This document shows, in pieces, positions 62,130 to 64,000 of a stretch of 64,000 nucleotides of DNA. Origin of the DNA: CADEDV01 sp036383515 (lineage in GTDB: Bacteria > Bacteroidota > Bacteroidia > Chitinophagales > Chitinophagaceae); contig DASVOE010000006.1 in the NCBI GenBank assembly GCA_036383515.1, positions 1 to 64,000 of the forward strand, written 5' to 3'. The position numbers and the translations under genes are program-made. How positions within the stretch are numbered: the stretch's first letter is position 1; each line of letters begins with the position of its first letter. The notes beneath the pieces are model-generated. The model searched no databases. It was not told the origin of the DNA and worked only from the letters and a program-made list of their open reading frames with translations.

Positions 62130-63556
62130 TCTTTTACCAGGCTGTTTATATATACTTCGATATTGGTATAGCGGTTGCTTATTTTAAATGTTGCTGCATC
62201 ACCGGCATCACCCGGGTTCAATCCATTCTTTTTTTCCCATTCATCCGGCATTCCATCTTTATCAGTATCAGCCGGGACAGGTAAGGACTTTAAAACAGGC
62301 CATGCGTTTACTGTCATTTCATACGGTGAATGATGCGGGTACCGTCCCTGTACGTCAATAATAAATCCCGTTCTGTTTTTTACATCATTTATAATTCTTT
62401 CATCCAGCGTATCTCTTTTATAGCTGGCACCTGCATGATTCAAAACAGACTCAAATGCTGCCTCTGCCGTTTGTATATTCATAGGATCGGCAGCATGCGG
62501 CTTATCAATGACTGCATTTTTTTTATCTTCATCAGTGCCTCCATTACCCATGTGTATGCCCAACCAGTTATTTTTTGAAACATCTTTTGCTTCATCTACA
62601 AAATTCCCGTTCACATACCACTTGCCAAAACCAATTGTTTCTGTTTTTCCCGGGTTTACAATCCGGTAGCGAACATTTTTATTAGTAGAGGGACCGTATT
62701 TAAAATAGTTGTTGATGATATTATAATAGCCGCCTTCACCGGCATAAATATTATTGCCGCCCCAGTTGTAGATCACATTATTCGTATAATCAACAAATTC
62801 CTGTATACCCTGCCTGTTACCATTAAACCGTGGGTTACGATTATTGCAATGTGCAAATAAATTATGATGAGCTGATAAATGTTTGCCACCCCAGATACCA
62901 CCATAGCCATGATGTTCCCAGTCCTTATCGCCTGTTTCAAAATGATAAGAGTAGTTAAGCGGTTCTGAAATAATATTCCATTGAAAAGTTGTACTATCCC
63001 CATTATAAACCGAGAAACATTCATCATTACTCCAGCTGAATGTGCAATGATCAATGATGATATTTTTTTTGCCGCCGCCGCTGAATGCATCTTCGCCACC
63101 ACTTCCATCTACCATTCCTGCCTGGCGCTGCCATTTATCGCCAAGTCGAACTCTTATATAACGGAGAATAATATTATCACCCCCTAATTGAACTGATTTA
63201 TCTGCAATACAAATCCCATCACCCGGCGCTGTTTGTCCTGCAATTGTTGCATTTGCTTTTATAGAGACGGATGAATTTAAATGAATAGTTCCTGAAACAG
63301 CAAACACAATTATTCTTGGCCCATTGGCTGTTGCTGCTTTTCTGAAACTTCCGTCACCATCATCATTGAGATTGGTTACAATAAAAACTTTTCCTCCACG
63401 GCCACCTGTGCTGTATTTGCCAAATCCTTCTGCACCCGGAAATGCAATAGCCAACTCGTTGTCTTTTGATGCTGTATTACTTTTTGTTTGTGCGCAAGCA
63501 ATAAAAAAACTATTTACAAATAATAGCAAACCAAAAACAGTGACTAAATTCTTCAT
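62126..63556 (-). CDS. Pectate lyase (PL1-type), secreted
   Basis: 476 residues with a signal or lipoprotein peptide (LLLFVNSFFIACAQ). The beta-helix lyase pattern is clear: AFPGAEGFGKYSTGGRGGKVF, VSGTIHLNSSVSIKANATIAGQ, IIIDHCTFSWSNDECFSVY (calcium-site Asp residues), and ISEPLNYSYHFETGD. A DTDKDGMPDEWEKKNGLN stretch near the C-terminus resembles a calcium-binding thrombospondin-type-3 repeat. It cleaves polygalacturonate by beta-elimination. The acetylesterase gene overlaps its end. Confidence 0.93.
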   Translation of the reverse strand: MKNLVTVFGLLLFVNSFFIACAQTKSNTASKDNELAIAFPGAEGFGKYSTGGRGGKVFIVTNLNDDGDGSFRKAATANGPRIIVFAVSGTIHLNSSVSIKANATIAGQTAPGDGICIADKSVQLGGDNIILRYIRVRLGDKWQRQAGMVDGSGGEDAFSGGGKKNIIIDHCTFSWSNDECFSVYNGDSTTFQWNIISEPLNYSYHFETGDKDWEHHGYGGIWGGKHLSAHHNLFAHCNNRNPRFNGNRQGIQEFVDYTNNVIYNWGGNNIYAGEGGYYNIINNYFKYGPSTNKNVRYRIVNPGKTETIGFGKWYVNGNFVDEAKDVSKNNWLGIHMGNGGTDEDKKNAVIDKPHAADPMNIQTAEAAFESVLNHAGASYKRDTLDERIINDVKNRTGFIIDVQGRYPHHSPYEMTVNAWPVLKSLPVPADTDKDGMPDEWEKKNGLNPGDAGDAATFKISNRYTNIEVYINSLVKE

Positions 63557-63684
63557 GTATGTATGATTATAGAGCTCAACTTAAATACCTTCTTCGCTGT
63601 TGCGGACACGAAATATTTTTTCTCTTTGGAAAGCAATCTGCCGGAATAACAGATGATGTGCTTTCTGCTATTATAATTAAAAGA

Positions 63685-63712
63685 AGAGGTATAGTCTTTT
63701 TGCTATACCTCT
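63685..63712 (-). terminator. Probable terminator after the rightmost partial gene
   Basis: AGAGGTATAG and CTATACCTCT are perfect 10-bp arms with an 8-base loop, followed by TCTTTTAATTAT on the minus strand. The U tract is imperfect. Confidence 0.65.
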
Positions 63713-63717
63713 ATAAA

Positions 63718-64000
63718 TTAAAGCCGCCACCTTGGGTCACCTGAATTACTTTTTCCGGGGAATGAAGTTTCAATTATTTTGAAATTACCATTGTAGGGAT
63801 CCTGGAATAATTGTAAGCTTGTTCGGCTATCAGTTATAATACTTGGTATATCGTTACCTAATGAAACCTGGTCGGAAGTTCTGAAATTATTAGATGCATT
63901 AATAGTAGTGCCGGCGTTTGCCCTAATTCCCCGGATGCTTCTATTGCCCGCATTATTCTTACCAATACCAAAAATGCAATTTGTAATAGTTATACCATTA
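63718..64000 (-). CDS. DUF5123-type pectate-lyase-like protein, C-terminal part
   Basis: 93 codons and a stop; the 5' end is outside the window. The sequence NGITITNCIFGIGKNNAG, then FRTSDQVSLGNDIP and the end FPGKSNSGDPRWRL fit the C-terminus of Bacteroidota DUF4957/DUF5123 proteins, parallel beta-helix proteins commonly found in pectin loci, often as surface lipoproteins. It would be the first gene of the locus seen here, with a hairpin between it and the pectate lyase gene. Confidence 0.7.
   Translation of the reverse strand, partial: NGITITNCIFGIGKNNAGNRSIRGIRANAGTTINASNNFRTSDQVSLGNDIPSIITDSRTSLQLFQDPYNGNFKIIETSFPGKSNSGDPRWRL

Noticed and set aside
1..64000. tRNA, rRNA or riboswitch genes
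   Set aside because: No cloverleaf with a CCA-type end, rRNA-like block or known riboswitch core was recognised by reading; a covariance search was not possible.

Overview
The window looks like a chromosomal segment of a Bacteroidota bacterium, most likely of the Chitinophagaceae type. The evidence is the gene content (two-subunit-type KorA, serC next to a DUF1015 gene, a LytTR regulator with an N-terminal membrane domain, a TonB-receptor-like N-terminal remnant, many lipoproteins with a short lipobox), AT-rich translation starts without Shine-Dalgarno sequences, and at least one textbook Bacteroidota promoter (TTTG, 19 bases, TAGTTTTG) ahead of a tetR gene. No RNA genes or CRISPR arrays were recognised.

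Layout. 1-951: start of korA (minus strand, runs off the left edge). 1249-6834: a run of short, unrelated, plus-strand genes (lipoproteins, small membrane proteins, a DUF4261-like protein) separated by long intergenic blocks that share sequence and fold into long hairpins. Several units carry complementary bases at their two ends, as integron gene cassettes do, and the run ends in broken genes, one of them the 5' end of a class B1 metallo-beta-lactamase. 6835-14009: LytTR regulator, NAD(P)-binding protein, a decayed gene, polysaccharide deacetylase lipoprotein, M16 peptidase, outer-membrane barrel. 14788-21783: a tetR-tolC-adaptor-RND efflux operon on the minus strand. 21956-29580: plus-strand housekeeping genes (DUF502, phospholipase C/S1-P1-like enzyme, serC, DUF1015, TPR protein, acyl-CoA ligase). 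29453-30594: a phage-type BRO gene lies between two copies of the last 122 bases of the acyl-CoA ligase gene.

31197-64000: about 33 kb of genes all on the minus strand form a pectin catabolic locus. Reading with transcription (right to left): a DUF5123-type pectate-lyase-like protein (partial), pectate lyase, rhamnogalacturonan acetylesterase and pectin methylesterase open the polymer. A HAD hydrolase, araB, araD, galM, araA and a sodium/sugar symporter deal with arabinose. A FucP-type permease, a mutarotase, two SDR dehydrogenases, a FAH-family hydrolase and a lactonase make up most of a non-phosphorylating L-fucose or L-rhamnose route. An esterase, GH43, GH28 and GH105 enzymes process side chains and backbone. 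UxaB, UxaA, UxaC, KdgK, a YhcH protein, Eda and an ExuT-type transporter take galacturonate to pyruvate and glyceraldehyde 3-phosphate. A nearly identical 21-bp site sits at the same distance upstream of two promoters in this locus and may co-ordinate it. No SusC/SusD pair and no regulator gene are visible in the locus, and the aldonate dehydratase expected in the deoxyhexose route is missing.

The three most notable points are the integron-like cassette array at the left, the duplicated fadD 3' end around the BRO gene, and the incomplete deoxyhexose pathway whose first dehydrogenase lacks the usual catalytic lysine.
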